DNA from: Chromobacterium sphagni
GTDB lineage: Bacteria; Pseudomonadota; Gammaproteobacteria; Burkholderiales; Chromobacteriaceae
Length of the DNA: 61,742 nt
Assembly (NCBI RefSeq): GCF_001855555.1
Contig: NZ_MKCT01000016.1
Location: 1-61,742, forward strand
Direction of reading: 5' to 3'
The notes under the pieces were generated by a model. That model was given only the letters and a program-made list of their open reading frames with translations. It did no database searches and had not been told where the DNA came from. Made by a program: the position numbers and the translations under genes. Every line of letters begins with the position of its first letter. Within the stretch, counting starts at the first letter, position 1. This document shows positions 25,751 to 34,751 of the stretch, piece by piece.

Positions 25751-26400
25751 GGCTGATCCGCCTTGCGCCGCTGGCGGTCTTGCTGCTGGCGGCCTGCGCC
25801 CAGTTCCAGCCGCCGCAGCCGGAGCCGGACCCGTTGCCGGACCTGCTGCGGCAGCAGGTCCAGACCAGCCGCGGCGGCGGTGTGTTCACCCCTGCGGGCG
25901 CCTTGTCGCTCACTTCGGACAACCACGCCTTCCGTCCCGGCGACGTGCTGACCGTGGTGCTGGAGGAAACCACCCAGGCCAGCAAACAGGCCGGCACCAG
26001 CTTCGGCAAGAAATCCGGCGCCAAGGTGGCTCCGTCGCTGCTGGGCAATACCACGTTCAACGCCCAGGTGGGCATAGACGCCAGCCGCGACTTCAACGGC
26101 TCGTCCACCTCCACCCAGCAGAACGCGCTGGCCGGCTCCTTGACCGTGGTGGTGCACAAGGTGCTGGCCAACGGCTTGCTGCAGGTGAAGGGCGAGAAAC
26201 AGCTGGCGCTCAACCAGGGCGAGGAAACGCTGCGGCTGGCCGGCTACGTGCGGGTGGAAGACATCGACACCGACAACCGCGTCTCCTCGCTGCGCATCGC
26301 TAACGCCCGCATCGGCTATTCCGGCACCGGCGCGCTGGCCGACGCCAACAATGCCGGCTGGCTGATGAAGTTCTTCACCAGCCCGCTGATGCCGTTTTAA
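25747..26400 (+). CDS. flgH: Flagellar L-ring lipoprotein FlgH
   Basis: 217 residues with a lipoprotein signal (LLLAACAQF, lipid-anchored Cys about residue 18). The family core includes [20 protein letters not shown] and [18 protein letters not shown]. It forms the L-ring bushing in the outer membrane. Translationally coupled to flgG. Confidence 0.95.
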   Translation: MRLIRLAPLAVLLLAACAQFQPPQPEPDPLPDLLRQQVQTSRGGGVFTPAGALSLTSDNHAFRPGDVLTVVLEETTQASKQAGTSFGKKSGAKVAPSLLGNTTFNAQVGIDASRDFNGSSTSTQQNALAGSLTVVVHKVLANGLLQVKGEKQLALNQGEETLRLAGYVRVEDIDTDNRVSSLRIANARIGYSGTGALADANNAGWLMKFFTSPLMPF

Positions 26401-26408
26401 GGTCCGTC

Positions 26409-27514
26409 ATGAAACTAGCGTTTTTCCGCCGCCTGCTGGCGGTTGTTTTGCTGGCGGCCTGCCCGCTGGCCGCCTTCGCCTTGCCGTTGCGCCAGATGGT
26501 CAATGTCGAGGGCATCCGCGACAACCAGCTGATAGGCTACGGCATCGTAGTGGGCTTGGACGGCACCGGCGACAACTCGCAGGTGAAGTTCTCCGGCCAG
26601 TCGGTCGCCAACATGCTCAAGCAGTTCGGCCTGAAGATGCCGGAGAAGACCGACACCCGCGTCAAGAACGTGGCGGCGGTGATGGTCAGCGCCAGCCTGC
26701 CGCCCGGCTACAGCCGCGGCCAGACCATAGATGTGACGGTGTCGTCGCTGGGCGACGCCAAGAGCCTGCGCGGCGGCACCCTGCTGCTGACCCAATTGAA
26801 GGCGGCCAACGGCGAGGTGTACGCGCTGGCCCAGGGCAGCGTGGTGATAGGCGGGCTGTCGGCGCAGGGCAAGAGCGGCTCCAGCGTCACCGTCAACACC
26901 CCCACCGCCGGGCGCATTCCCAACGGCGCCAGCATAGAGCGCGAGATTCCCAGCGATTTCGAGCAGGGCGACTCGATCCGCCTCAGCCTGCGCCGCCCCA
27001 GTTTTGAGACTGCCAGCAATGTGGTCAAGGCCATCAACCAGAGTTACGGCAAGATCGCCAGCACCCGCAACGCCACTACGATTGAAGTGAAGGCGCCGAT
27101 CGATCCCACCGAGCGGGTGGCCTTCGTCGCCAGGCTGGAGCGGCTCAACGTCAATGTCGGCGCCGAGCTGCCGCGCGTGGTGTTCAACTCGCGCACCGGC
27201 ACCGTGGTGATCAGCGAAGGCGTCACCGTGCGCGCGGCGGCGGTGTCGCACGGCAGCCTGCGGGTGGTGATCTCGGAAAACCCGATGGTCAGCCAGCCGG
27301 GGCCGTTCAGCAACGGCGACACCAAGGTGGTGCCCAATTCCAGCGTCAACGTGGAACAGGGGCGGGGCGGATGTTCAAGTGGCCGGCCGGCGCCAGCCTG
27401 CGCGCCATCATCGACGCGGTCAACCGCACCGGGGCCACGCCGGACGACGTCATGGCCATTCTGCAGGCGCTGGACCAGGCCGGCGCCATCGACGGCGAAC
27501 TGATAGTGATTTAA
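26409..27514 (+). CDS. flgI: Flagellar P-ring protein FlgI, frameshifted near the 3' end
   Basis: A signal peptide (ending AFALPLRQ) and the full FlgI body ([37 protein letters not shown]) read normally to about 27357. The frame then slips in the G-rich run at 27359-27370. In the original frame the protein ends at 27503 with a nonsense Ser/Arg/Pro tail. In the next frame the standard FlgI C-terminus follows ([32 protein letters not shown]) to TAA 27514. One extra G would restore a 368-residue protein. Sequencing error or a recent mutation are both possible; a true break should abolish P-ring assembly. Confidence 0.9.
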
Positions 27515-27525
27515 GGAAACAGCCG

Positions 27526-27978
27526 ATGTTGAGCAACGATCTGCAAAACCAGAACCTGCCTTCCGGCGGCGACGCCCCGGTGGCGCCGGCCAGCGCCGAA
27601 TACCGCAAGAAGGCGGAAAAGGCCGCCGAACAGTTCGAAGCGCAGTTCGTGCGCGAAATGTTCAAGCAGATGCGCAAGACCACCCGCGAAGTGGCGGGCG
27701 AAGACAGCGTGTTCGCCAACTCGATCAACGGCGACATGCTGGACCTGGCTGACGGCGCGCTGGCCGACCAGCTGGCGCGCCAGCGCGTTTTCGGCGTCGC
27801 CAACGCCATCCTGGCGCAGCTGCTGCCGGCGAATGGGAATATTCCCGTTAAGCCGGAGGGCGCGGCCGTCGCCAGTGACAGTCAAGGCCAAGGCCAAGGC
27901 CAAGGCCAAGGCTATGACCATGGCCATGACCAGGGGCTGGCCGCTTTCGCCACACCGATGTTTCCCCTGAACAAGTGA
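27526..27978 (+). CDS. flgJ: Flagellar rod-capping protein FlgJ, hydrolase domain absent
   Basis: 150 residues. The rod-binding domain is clear (KAAEQFEAQFVREMFKQMRK, and SINGDMLDLADGALADQLAR), but the C-terminal glucosaminidase/muramidase domain usual in gamma- and many betaproteobacterial FlgJ (about 310 residues) is missing. The protein ends instead in a Gln-Gly repeat and an acidic/His tail. A separate peptidoglycan hydrolase would therefore be needed to let the rod through the wall. Start ATG 27526, 11 bases after flgI. Confidence 0.88.
   Translation: MLSNDLQNQNLPSGGDAPVAPASAEYRKKAEKAAEQFEAQFVREMFKQMRKTTREVAGEDSVFANSINGDMLDLADGALADQLARQRVFGVANAILAQLLPANGNIPVKPEGAAVASDSQGQGQGQGQGYDHGHDQGLAAFATPMFPLNK
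27883..27912 (+). repeat. Hexanucleotide microsatellite (CAAGGC)5 in flgJ
   Basis: Five perfect tandem CAAGGC units encode a run of Gln-Gly pairs in the C-terminal tail of FlgJ; related imperfect units (TATGACCATGGCCATGAC) follow. Slippage would change the length in frame, so allelic variation in tail length is likely without loss of the protein. Confidence 0.9.
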
Positions 27979-27991
27979 TGACAGCCAAACC

Positions 27992-29359
27992 ATGCGCATG
28001 ATCAACAACGCGCTGTCCGGCGCGCAGGCCGCACAGGTCGCGCTCAATACGGCCAGCCAGAATATCGCCAACGCGATGACTCCGGGCTATTCGCGCCAGG
28101 GCGTGGTGTTGACCACCCAGGCGCCGGGCACCGGCGACCCCGACAGCGCCGGCTATGGCGTGGCGGTCGGCAGCGTGCGCCGCTTCAGCGACGACTACAA
28201 GAACCTGCTGCAGTGGCAGGCAGGCTCCAGCGTCGGCGAGCAGTCCGCCGCCCAGCCTTACTTCAGCCAGCTGGAGCAGGTGATGGGCAGCGACGGCAGC
28301 AGCCTGTCGGCCGGTTTCGACAAGTTCTTCGCCGCGCTCAACGCCGCCAGCCTGGACTCCAACACCATGCGCGACCAGGTGGTGCGCGAGGCCGGCTCGC
28401 TGGCGCAGCGCTTCAACAACCTGGACGGCGTGCTCGGCTCGCAGCTGGCGGCCATCGCCGAACAGCGCCATGCCACGCTGACCCAGATCAACAGCGCCGC
28501 CGCCAACCTGGCCACCCTCAACGACAAGCTGATGTCGGCCAGGGCGCAGGGCATCAACACCTCCGGCCTGGAGGACGAGCGCGACCGCCAGATCGACTCG
28601 CTGTCGTCGCTGGTGGAGGTGCGGGTGGTGGCCCAGCCGGACGGCAGCAAGAGCGTCAGCCTGAAGAACGGCCTGCCGCTGGTCGCCGGCAACAGCGCCG
28701 CCACGCTGGACAGCGAAGGCCAGCCCGATGGCAGCCAGCAGCTGAAGCTGGCCTTCGGCACCGAGAAGTATTCCATTCCCGGCAGCGGTCTGGGCGGCCA
28801 GCTGGGCGGACTCAACCAGTTCGAAGCCGACAATCTGCGCCCTATCCAGACCCAGGTGCGCGCGCTGGCCGGCGAGCTGGCGAGCCGCGTCAACGCTCAG
28901 TTGGCCAAGGGCTACGACCTGAACGGCCAACCGGGCAAGCCGCTGTTCCAGTACGATGCCGGCGCCGCCCACGGTTTGCTGCAAACCACCGGCATCGCGG
29001 CGGCCGACCTGGGTTTTTCCGCCGATCCGGCCAAGCCGGGCAACAACGATAATCTGCGGGCCATCCTGGCGATCAAGCAGCAGGCTTTCCCGCTGGCCGG
29101 CGTCGGCCAGGTGACGCTGGGCGACGCCTATTCGCAGATGATCGGCCACCTGGCCATTTCCAGCCAGCAGAACAAGTCCGGCCTGGACACCGCCAACGTG
29201 ATCCGGGCCGAGGCCGAGAAGAATTGGCAGGGCACCAGCGGCGTCAACCGCGACGAAGAAGCGGTCAACCTGATCGAATACCAGAAGATGTACCAGGCCA
29301 ATATGAAAGTGATTTCGGTGGCCAACCAGCTGTTCGAAAGCACCCTGGCCATCCTGTAA
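27992..29359 (+). CDS. flgK: Flagellar hook-associated protein 1, FlgK
   Basis: 455 residues, somewhat shorter than enteric FlgK (about 550), mainly in the variable middle. The N-terminal MRMINNALSGAQAAQVALNT with NIANAMTPGYSRQGVVL and the C-terminal SGVNRDEEAVNLIEYQKMYQ are the conserved D0/D1 parts. It forms the first hook-filament junction layer. Confidence 0.93.
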   Translation: MRMINNALSGAQAAQVALNTASQNIANAMTPGYSRQGVVLTTQAPGTGDPDSAGYGVAVGSVRRFSDDYKNLLQWQAGSSVGEQSAAQPYFSQLEQVMGSDGSSLSAGFDKFFAALNAASLDSNTMRDQVVREAGSLAQRFNNLDGVLGSQLAAIAEQRHATLTQINSAAANLATLNDKLMSARAQGINTSGLEDERDRQIDSLSSLVEVRVVAQPDGSKSVSLKNGLPLVAGNSAATLDSEGQPDGSQQLKLAFGTEKYSIPGSGLGGQLGGLNQFEADNLRPIQTQVRALAGELASRVNAQLAKGYDLNGQPGKPLFQYDAGAAHGLLQTTGIAAADLGFSADPAKPGNNDNLRAILAIKQQAFPLAGVGQVTLGDAYSQMIGHLAISSQQNKSGLDTANVIRAEAEKNWQGTSGVNRDEEAVNLIEYQKMYQANMKVISVANQLFESTLAIL

Positions 29360-29367
29360 GGACAAGC

Positions 29368-30276
29368 ATGCGTATCTCCAGCAACCAGTACCAGTCCACT
29401 CTGCGACTGGCCATGCAGAACAGCAGTTCCAGCATGGCCGAGCTGCTGCAGAAGATGTCCAGCGGCAAGAGTATGCTGGTGGCCTCGGAAAATCCCATCG
29501 CCAGCGTGCGCCTGCTGCGCCTGCAGCGCGAGGAGGCGTCCTTGAGCCAGTACCGCGACAATATCGGCGCGCTCAAGTCGCAGCTGTCCAAGAACGAAGC
29601 CTTGCTCGACGGCATCAGCGCCAACCTGCGCGACGCGCGCGACATCCTGGTGGCGGCCGCCAACCAGCCGCCGGCGGAGGATTTGAAGGCGATGGCATCG
29701 CCGCTGATCAGCCTGCGTGACAGCATCCTGTTCGCCGCCAACACCAAGGACAGCGAAGGGCGCTACATGTTTTCCGGCAGCGCCATCAATACCGCCGCCA
29801 TCGCGGTGGACAATACTCAGCCGGCAGGCAGCCGCTACAGCTTCGCCGGCAACACCGACAGCCAGCAGGTGACGGTGGGCGAGGGCGTGACTCAGCCGTC
29901 CAATGTCACGCTGCAGCCGATGGCCGCCTTGCTCAACCAGTTGGACAAGGCGATCGCCACGCTGCAAAGCCCGACGCTGGACAACAAGGACCCCGCCGTC
30001 GGCGCCACCATCCGCGGGGTGATGGACGGCGTGGACAGCGCACTAGGCGATGTCAGCGGCCGCATTTCCGAACTGGGCGGCTCGCAGAACGTTTTGCAGA
30101 CGCTGGATGGCAACCACAACAGCCTTAGCCTGGCCAACCAGCAGAACATTCTGGAACTGGGCAGCCTGGACTACGGCACCGCCTATATGGACATGAACAA
30201 TCTGTCGATGGCCTTGCAGGCCAGCCAGAAGGCCTACGGCAAGGTCAGCCAGCTGACCCTGTTCGACGTGATCTGA
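29368..30276 (+). CDS. flgL: Flagellar hook-associated protein 3, FlgL
   Basis: 302 residues. Flagellin-like D0/D1 helices: MRISSNQYQSTLRLAMQNSS at the start with KMSSGKSMLVASENPIAS, and the C-terminal SLDYGTAYMDMNNLSMALQA. It forms the second junction layer below the filament. Start ATG 29368, eight bases after flgK. Confidence 0.93.
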   Translation: MRISSNQYQSTLRLAMQNSSSSMAELLQKMSSGKSMLVASENPIASVRLLRLQREEASLSQYRDNIGALKSQLSKNEALLDGISANLRDARDILVAAANQPPAEDLKAMASPLISLRDSILFAANTKDSEGRYMFSGSAINTAAIAVDNTQPAGSRYSFAGNTDSQQVTVGEGVTQPSNVTLQPMAALLNQLDKAIATLQSPTLDNKDPAVGATIRGVMDGVDSALGDVSGRISELGGSQNVLQTLDGNHNSLSLANQQNILELGSLDYGTAYMDMNNLSMALQASQKAYGKVSQLTLFDVI

Positions 30277-30286
30277 GTCCGCCGCC

Positions 30287-31321
30287 ATGTCCAGCACGCT
30301 TACCTCGGTCAACCACCCCAGCGCGGACAGGCGCTGGAGCAAGAATGGATCGGCCATCGCGCCGGCAAGCGGCCGCGCCGGTGCCGGCGGCCGCCCCGCG
30401 CTGGCCAGCGCCCAGCCGTCCGCCGCCTCGGCGTCGGGCTGGCGCTACAGCACCCAGCTCAACGAGCAGCTCAGCGCCGCGCAGTGCGCGCAAGGTTTCG
30501 TCGACGACATGCTGCGGCAGCTGGAAAACTTCAAGGGCAGCCTCAGCCAGCAGCTGACTCAGCGCCGGGTGGACTGCGATGGCCTGGCCGAGCAGCGCGA
30601 CCAGCTGCAGCAGGCTTGGCAGCAAAGGCGGGACGACAGCGTCGGCAGCCTGGACGGCCAGCTTAGGCTGAGCCTCGGCGCGCCATCGCGCCAGCTGTTC
30701 GCCGCGCGCGGCCTGGATCTGGACAGCCTGAGCCAGGGTCAATCGGAAACCCTGGTGTTTTCCACCGGCGGCGGCGCGCCGCCCAGCGCGGTGCAGGTGG
30801 GCGCCGGCGTCGGCCGCGAAGACATCCTGCGCCGGCTCAATCAGGCTTTGGGGCCGGCCGGCGTGCGCTGCGAGCTGGACGATCATGGCCGCTTGGGCTT
30901 CAGTTGCAGCGAACAGGACTGGAGCCGGCTGCAAAACGACCTTGTCGTTCGCGGCGGCGGGGTGCGCTTTCCAGGCGGGGTACCGCAACCCTTGGCGCTG
31001 GACGCCGAGCCGCCGGCGCTGGCGCCGGGCCAGTGGCAGGTGGACGACCATGCCCAGGTGCGGCAGACGCTGCAAGGCGTGCTGCGCGCTATCGCCCAAC
31101 TGCAGCAGACGCGCTCCACCATCAACGGCGCCATCGCCGAGGCGCGCCAGTCCATCAGCCAGCTGGCGAAACAGGACGAGCCGAGCTGGGCCGACGCCTT
31201 TGTCAGCGACTTCAACGCCCGCCTCAACCAGAGCGGCGATTTCGGCCATTTGCAGCAACTGGTGCCGGCCTTGCTGGGCATCAGCCGCTACCGGGTGCTG
31301 GCGCTGTTGTCATTGCGCTGA
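30287..31321 (+). CDS. Uncharacterised flagellar-operon protein with a hook-IN-like segment
   Basis: 344 residues, beginning 10 bases after flgL and ending just before the operon terminator, so it is very likely cotranscribed. Layout: a low-complexity Ala/Ser/Gly N-terminus (1-55), helical coiled-coil-like stretch (about 60-125), then GREDILRRLNQALGPAGVRC followed by DDHGRLGFSC (about 175-205). That segment resembles the flagellin/FliD hook-IN motif (loader of N-helix, then GRLxxxS). A second helical region closes the protein. I do not recognise the family; a junction, cap or filament-associated role is inferred from context only. Confidence 0.7.
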   Translation: MSSTLTSVNHPSADRRWSKNGSAIAPASGRAGAGGRPALASAQPSAASASGWRYSTQLNEQLSAAQCAQGFVDDMLRQLENFKGSLSQQLTQRRVDCDGLAEQRDQLQQAWQQRRDDSVGSLDGQLRLSLGAPSRQLFAARGLDLDSLSQGQSETLVFSTGGGAPPSAVQVGAGVGREDILRRLNQALGPAGVRCELDDHGRLGFSCSEQDWSRLQNDLVVRGGGVRFPGGVPQPLALDAEPPALAPGQWQVDDHAQVRQTLQGVLRAIAQLQQTRSTINGAIAEARQSISQLAKQDEPSWADAFVSDFNARLNQSGDFGHLQQLVPALLGISRYRVLALLSLR

Positions 31322-31343
31322 GCGCTGATTTGAGATGCGGACG

Positions 31344-31375
31344 GGCCGCTCCGGCAGGAGCGGCCTTGTTGTTTT
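31344..31375 (+). terminator. Terminator of the flg operon
   Basis: A perfect 9-bp GC stem (GGCCGCTCC / GGAGCGGCC, 31344-31352 and 31357-31365) with a GGCA loop is followed by TTGTTGTTTT. It lies 22 bases after the last flagellar-operon gene. Confidence 0.85.
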
Positions 31376-31462
31376 GCCCGGCCGGCGCGGGGCTGGGATG
31401 TGCGGTTCATACTTCCTTAACATGATAATGTCATCATTCGCGATTTTGCAAAGGAAGCCGCA

Positions 31463-32677
31463 ATGCGCAGCCGCTGCTGGCCGCTAGCCCTGGTAGTGTC
31501 GTCCACGCTGGCCCACGCCGATTTCACCATCCCCGGCTTTGAACTGGTGCATACCGCTCCGCAGCACGCCGGCCTGGATACGCCGGATTTGCGCGACCCG
31601 GCCACGGTATGGGACGAATTGTTCGACTCGGCCCGGAAGCAGATCGCGCTGGAACAGTTCTACGTGGCGGGCGAGGCGGGCGGTAAGCTCGACCAGGTGA
31701 TGGACAGGCTCGAGGCGGCGGGACGGCGCGGGGTCAAGATCCGCTTCCTGATGGAAAAGAAGGGCATGTTCGCCAGCAATCCAGCCACCATAGAGCGTCT
31801 CAAGCGCATCCCAAATCTGCAATACCGTCAGCTCGATTACAACCAGATCACCGGCAACGGCATCATCCACGCCAAGTTCATCGTGGTGGATGGCAGGCAG
31901 GCTTATGTCGGCAGCCAGAATTTCGACTGGCGCTCGCTGCAACACATCCATGAAACCGGTTTGAAGGTGGACGATGCGGTCATGGCCGGCCGGATGCAGG
32001 CTATTTTCGAGCAGGACTGGGCCGCGCAGCAAACGCTCGCCGCCGGCGGCAAGACGGAGCCGCTGCGCAGCGCTATCCTGCCGGCGGACCTGCGCCAGCC
32101 GGCGGTGCTGCTGGCCAGCCCCAATGCCTATAACCCGGACGGCGTCGGCGATTCCGAAACCGCGCTGCCTCGGCTGATGGCGGAAGCGACGCAGGAAGTG
32201 CGCATCCAGCTGCTGGACTACGCGCCGCTGAGCTTCGGCAAGCCGCGCAGCTACTACCCGGTGTTCGACAACGCCATCCGCGGCGCGCTGGCGCGCGGAG
32301 TGAAGGTGAAGCTGATGGTGTCGGACTGGAATCTGGAAAAGCCGGGGGTTGATTACCTGAAAAGCCTGGCGGTGTTGCCCGGCATGGAGGTGCGCTACGT
32401 TACCATTCCGCGCGACGGCTCCTGCATCCCGTTCGCGCGGGTGATCCATAGCAAGACCATGGCGATAGACGGCAGGATCGCCTGGGTGGGCACCAGCAAC
32501 TGGAGCGGCGGCTATATGGACAAGTCGCGCAATCTGGAAGTGGTGCTGCGCAATCCGGCGATGGCCGCCCGCATCGCCGCGCTGCACGAGCAGACCTGGT
32601 CTTCGCCGTTGGCGCAGCCGCTGGAGGCCGGCAAGCAGTACGCGCCGCCCGACAAGGCTTGCCGCCAGGCCTCCTGA
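31463..32677 (+). CDS. Secreted phospholipase D-like protein
   Basis: 404 residues with a signal peptide (cleavage near AHA-D, residue 19) and two HKD-type motifs: HAKFIVVDGRQAYVGSQNFD (about residue 136) and HSKTMAIDGRIAWVGTSNWS (about residue 329). Both keep His, Lys and Asp. The layout resembles PLD3/4-like and bacterial secreted PLD-superfamily proteins, which act on phospholipids or nucleic acids; the substrate is not predictable. Start ATG 31463 behind AAGGAAG. Stands alone between two terminator-like hairpins. Confidence 0.88.
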   Translation: MRSRCWPLALVVSSTLAHADFTIPGFELVHTAPQHAGLDTPDLRDPATVWDELFDSARKQIALEQFYVAGEAGGKLDQVMDRLEAAGRRGVKIRFLMEKKGMFASNPATIERLKRIPNLQYRQLDYNQITGNGIIHAKFIVVDGRQAYVGSQNFDWRSLQHIHETGLKVDDAVMAGRMQAIFEQDWAAQQTLAAGGKTEPLRSAILPADLRQPAVLLASPNAYNPDGVGDSETALPRLMAEATQEVRIQLLDYAPLSFGKPRSYYPVFDNAIRGALARGVKVKLMVSDWNLEKPGVDYLKSLAVLPGMEVRYVTIPRDGSCIPFARVIHSKTMAIDGRIAWVGTSNWSGGYMDKSRNLEVVLRNPAMAARIAALHEQTWSSPLAQPLEAGKQYAPPDKACRQAS

Positions 32678-32684
32678 TCCGTCT

Positions 32685-32716
32685 GCAGCCGTCCGCCGGA
32701 GTGGGCGGATGGCTGC
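32685..32716. terminator. Long hairpin between the PLD gene and asnB
   Basis: GCAGCCGTCCGCC / GGCGGATGGCTGC (13-bp stem with one G-U pair) begins 7 bases past the PLD stop. On the plus strand it is followed by AAAAAT, not U, so termination there would depend on the stem alone; the U-tract lies on the minus strand side. Confidence 0.45.
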
Positions 32717-32890
32717 AAAAATACGTCAACAACCCATTCTTATTACCAGTTTTAGCCGGTGGTTCCGCGCGCGGCGCGCCGCCTGGCATATCCCGAACTC
32801 TCCCGTTCACTAAAATACTTTTTCATTCATGGCGATGCCCTTGCCGGCATGGATGTTCGCTATGGATTCCATCCACGGAGGAGAGCCAAA

Positions 32891-34741
32891 ATGTGCGGAA
32901 TCGCAGGCTGGATCAGTTTTGAGCGGGATGTCAGGGAATACCGCGAAGTCATCGACAACATGACGCGCACCATGCGGCTGCGCGGGCCGGACGCCGAAGG
33001 GGTGTGGCTGGACCACCATGCGGCGCTGGGCCACCGCCGCCTGTCCATCATCGATCTGGAGGGCGGCAGCCAGCCGATGCTGGCCGAGGCGGACGGCAAG
33101 GCGCTGGCCTGCCTGGTGTACACCGGCGAGGTGTACAACTTCCAGGAGCTGCGCAGCGAGCTGATCGGCCTGGGCCACGCCTTCCGCACCCGCAGCGACA
33201 CCGAAGTGGTGCTGCGCGCCTACCTGCAATGGGGCGAAGCGCTGACCGGTCGACTCAACGGCATGTACGCGTTCGCCATCTGGGACACGCGCCAGCAGCG
33301 GCTGCTGCTGGTGCGCGACCGCATGGGGGTGAAGCCGCTGTATTACTATCCGACCGCCGACGGCGTGCTGTTCGGCTCCGAGCCCAAGGCCATCCTCGCG
33401 CATCCGGAAGCGCAGCGCCTGGTGACCGCGGACGGCCTGCGCGAAATGCTGGACCTGGTGAAGACGCCGGAGGCGGCGGTGTTCGCCGGCATGCGCGAGG
33501 TGCGGCCGGGCCAAACCATCACTGTTGACCGCGCCGGCTTGCGCAAGCACCGCTACTGGCAGCTAGAGGCGCGCGAACACGGCGACGACCTGCCCACCAC
33601 CATCCGCACCGTGCGCGAGCTTCTGGATGACATCGTCGAGCGTCAGATCATCGCCGACGTGCCGCTGTGCACGCTGCTGTCCGGCGGGCTGGACTCGTCG
33701 GTGATCACCGCGCTGGCGGCCAGGAGCACCGCCATGCAAGGCAAGGGCAGGGTGCGCTCGTTCTCGGTGGACTTCGTCAATCATGGCATCGAGTTTACCT
33801 CCGACTATCTGCGCGGCTCGCCGGACGCGCCCTTCGTGCGCGATCTGGCCGCCCATGCCGGCACCGAGCATCAGGAAATCCTGCTGGAGAGCCGCGAACT
33901 GGCCGACCCGGCGCTGCGCGCGGCAGTGCTGGGCGCGCAGGATTTGCCGCCAGCCTACTGGGGCGACATGCTGCCGTCGCTGTACAAGCTGTTCGAGGCG
34001 ATCCGCGGCCAATCCACGGTGGCGCTGTCCGGGGAGTCGGCCGACGAGGTGTTCGGCGGCTATCGCTGGTTCCACGACGCGGCCGCGGTGGCGGCCGACA
34101 CCTTCCCCTGGTTGAGCGGCAACGCGGGCTCCTTCTTCGACGGCCAGTCGCTTATCGCGCCTGAGCTGCTGCGGCAGCTGGACATGCCGCGCTTCCGCCG
34201 CGACAGCTACGCCCAAGCGCTGGCCGAGGTGCCGACGCTGGCCACGGACAACGCCAAGGAAAAGCGGATGCGCGAGATCAGCCACATGCACCTGACCCGC
34301 TTCGTGCAGGCGCTGCTGGACCGCAAGGACCGGATGAGCATGGCGGTGGGACTGGAGGTGAGGGTGCCGTTCTGCGATCACCGGCTGGTGGAATACGTGT
34401 TCAACGCGCCGTGGAGCATGAAGAACTTCGATGGCCGCGAGAAGAGCCTGCTGCGCGCCGCCGGCAAGGATGTGTTGCCGGATTCCATTGTCCAACGCGT
34501 CAAGAGCCCGTATCCGGCCACGCAGGACCCGGCCTATGAGCGCGCGCTGCGCGAAGGGCTGGCCAGAGTGCTGGACGACTCGGTCGCGCCGGCTTCATCC
34601 CTGCTGGACCGGACCGCCGTCCGAAGTCTGCTGGACAAGCCATATGGCGCGGTCAGTTCGGCGCCGGAGCGCGCTGGCCTGGAAATGGCGCTGGGGCTGG
34701 ATAACTGGCTGCGCCACCACCAGGTGAAGCTGGGGCTTTGA
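32891..34741 (+). CDS. asnB: Asparagine synthase (glutamine-hydrolysing)
   Basis: 616 residues. N-terminal Ntn glutaminase domain starts MCGIAGW, where Cys2 is the nucleophile after Met removal, which fixes the start at 32891. The synthetase domain carries the PP-loop LLSGGLDSSVIT (about residue 263) and ALSGESADEVFGGYRWFHDA. It makes asparagine (or an amide in a secondary product) from aspartate, ATP and glutamine. No biosynthetic cluster surrounds it, so the primary metabolic role is favoured. A downstream IS-like element begins 10 bases after the stop. Confidence 0.92.
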   Translation: MCGIAGWISFERDVREYREVIDNMTRTMRLRGPDAEGVWLDHHAALGHRRLSIIDLEGGSQPMLAEADGKALACLVYTGEVYNFQELRSELIGLGHAFRTRSDTEVVLRAYLQWGEALTGRLNGMYAFAIWDTRQQRLLLVRDRMGVKPLYYYPTADGVLFGSEPKAILAHPEAQRLVTADGLREMLDLVKTPEAAVFAGMREVRPGQTITVDRAGLRKHRYWQLEAREHGDDLPTTIRTVRELLDDIVERQIIADVPLCTLLSGGLDSSVITALAARSTAMQGKGRVRSFSVDFVNHGIEFTSDYLRGSPDAPFVRDLAAHAGTEHQEILLESRELADPALRAAVLGAQDLPPAYWGDMLPSLYKLFEAIRGQSTVALSGESADEVFGGYRWFHDAAAVAADTFPWLSGNAGSFFDGQSLIAPELLRQLDMPRFRRDSYAQALAEVPTLATDNAKEKRMREISHMHLTRFVQALLDRKDRMSMAVGLEVRVPFCDHRLVEYVFNAPWSMKNFDGREKSLLRAAGKDVLPDSIVQRVKSPYPATQDPAYERALREGLARVLDDSVAPASSLLDRTAVRSLLDKPYGAVSSAPERAGLEMALGLDNWLRHHQVKLGL

Positions 34742-34751
34742 GTCCAGTTTA

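Noticed and set aside
27883-27912. Short tandem repeat as a CRISPR or regulatory array
   Set aside because: It is a simple in-frame hexanucleotide microsatellite within flgJ.
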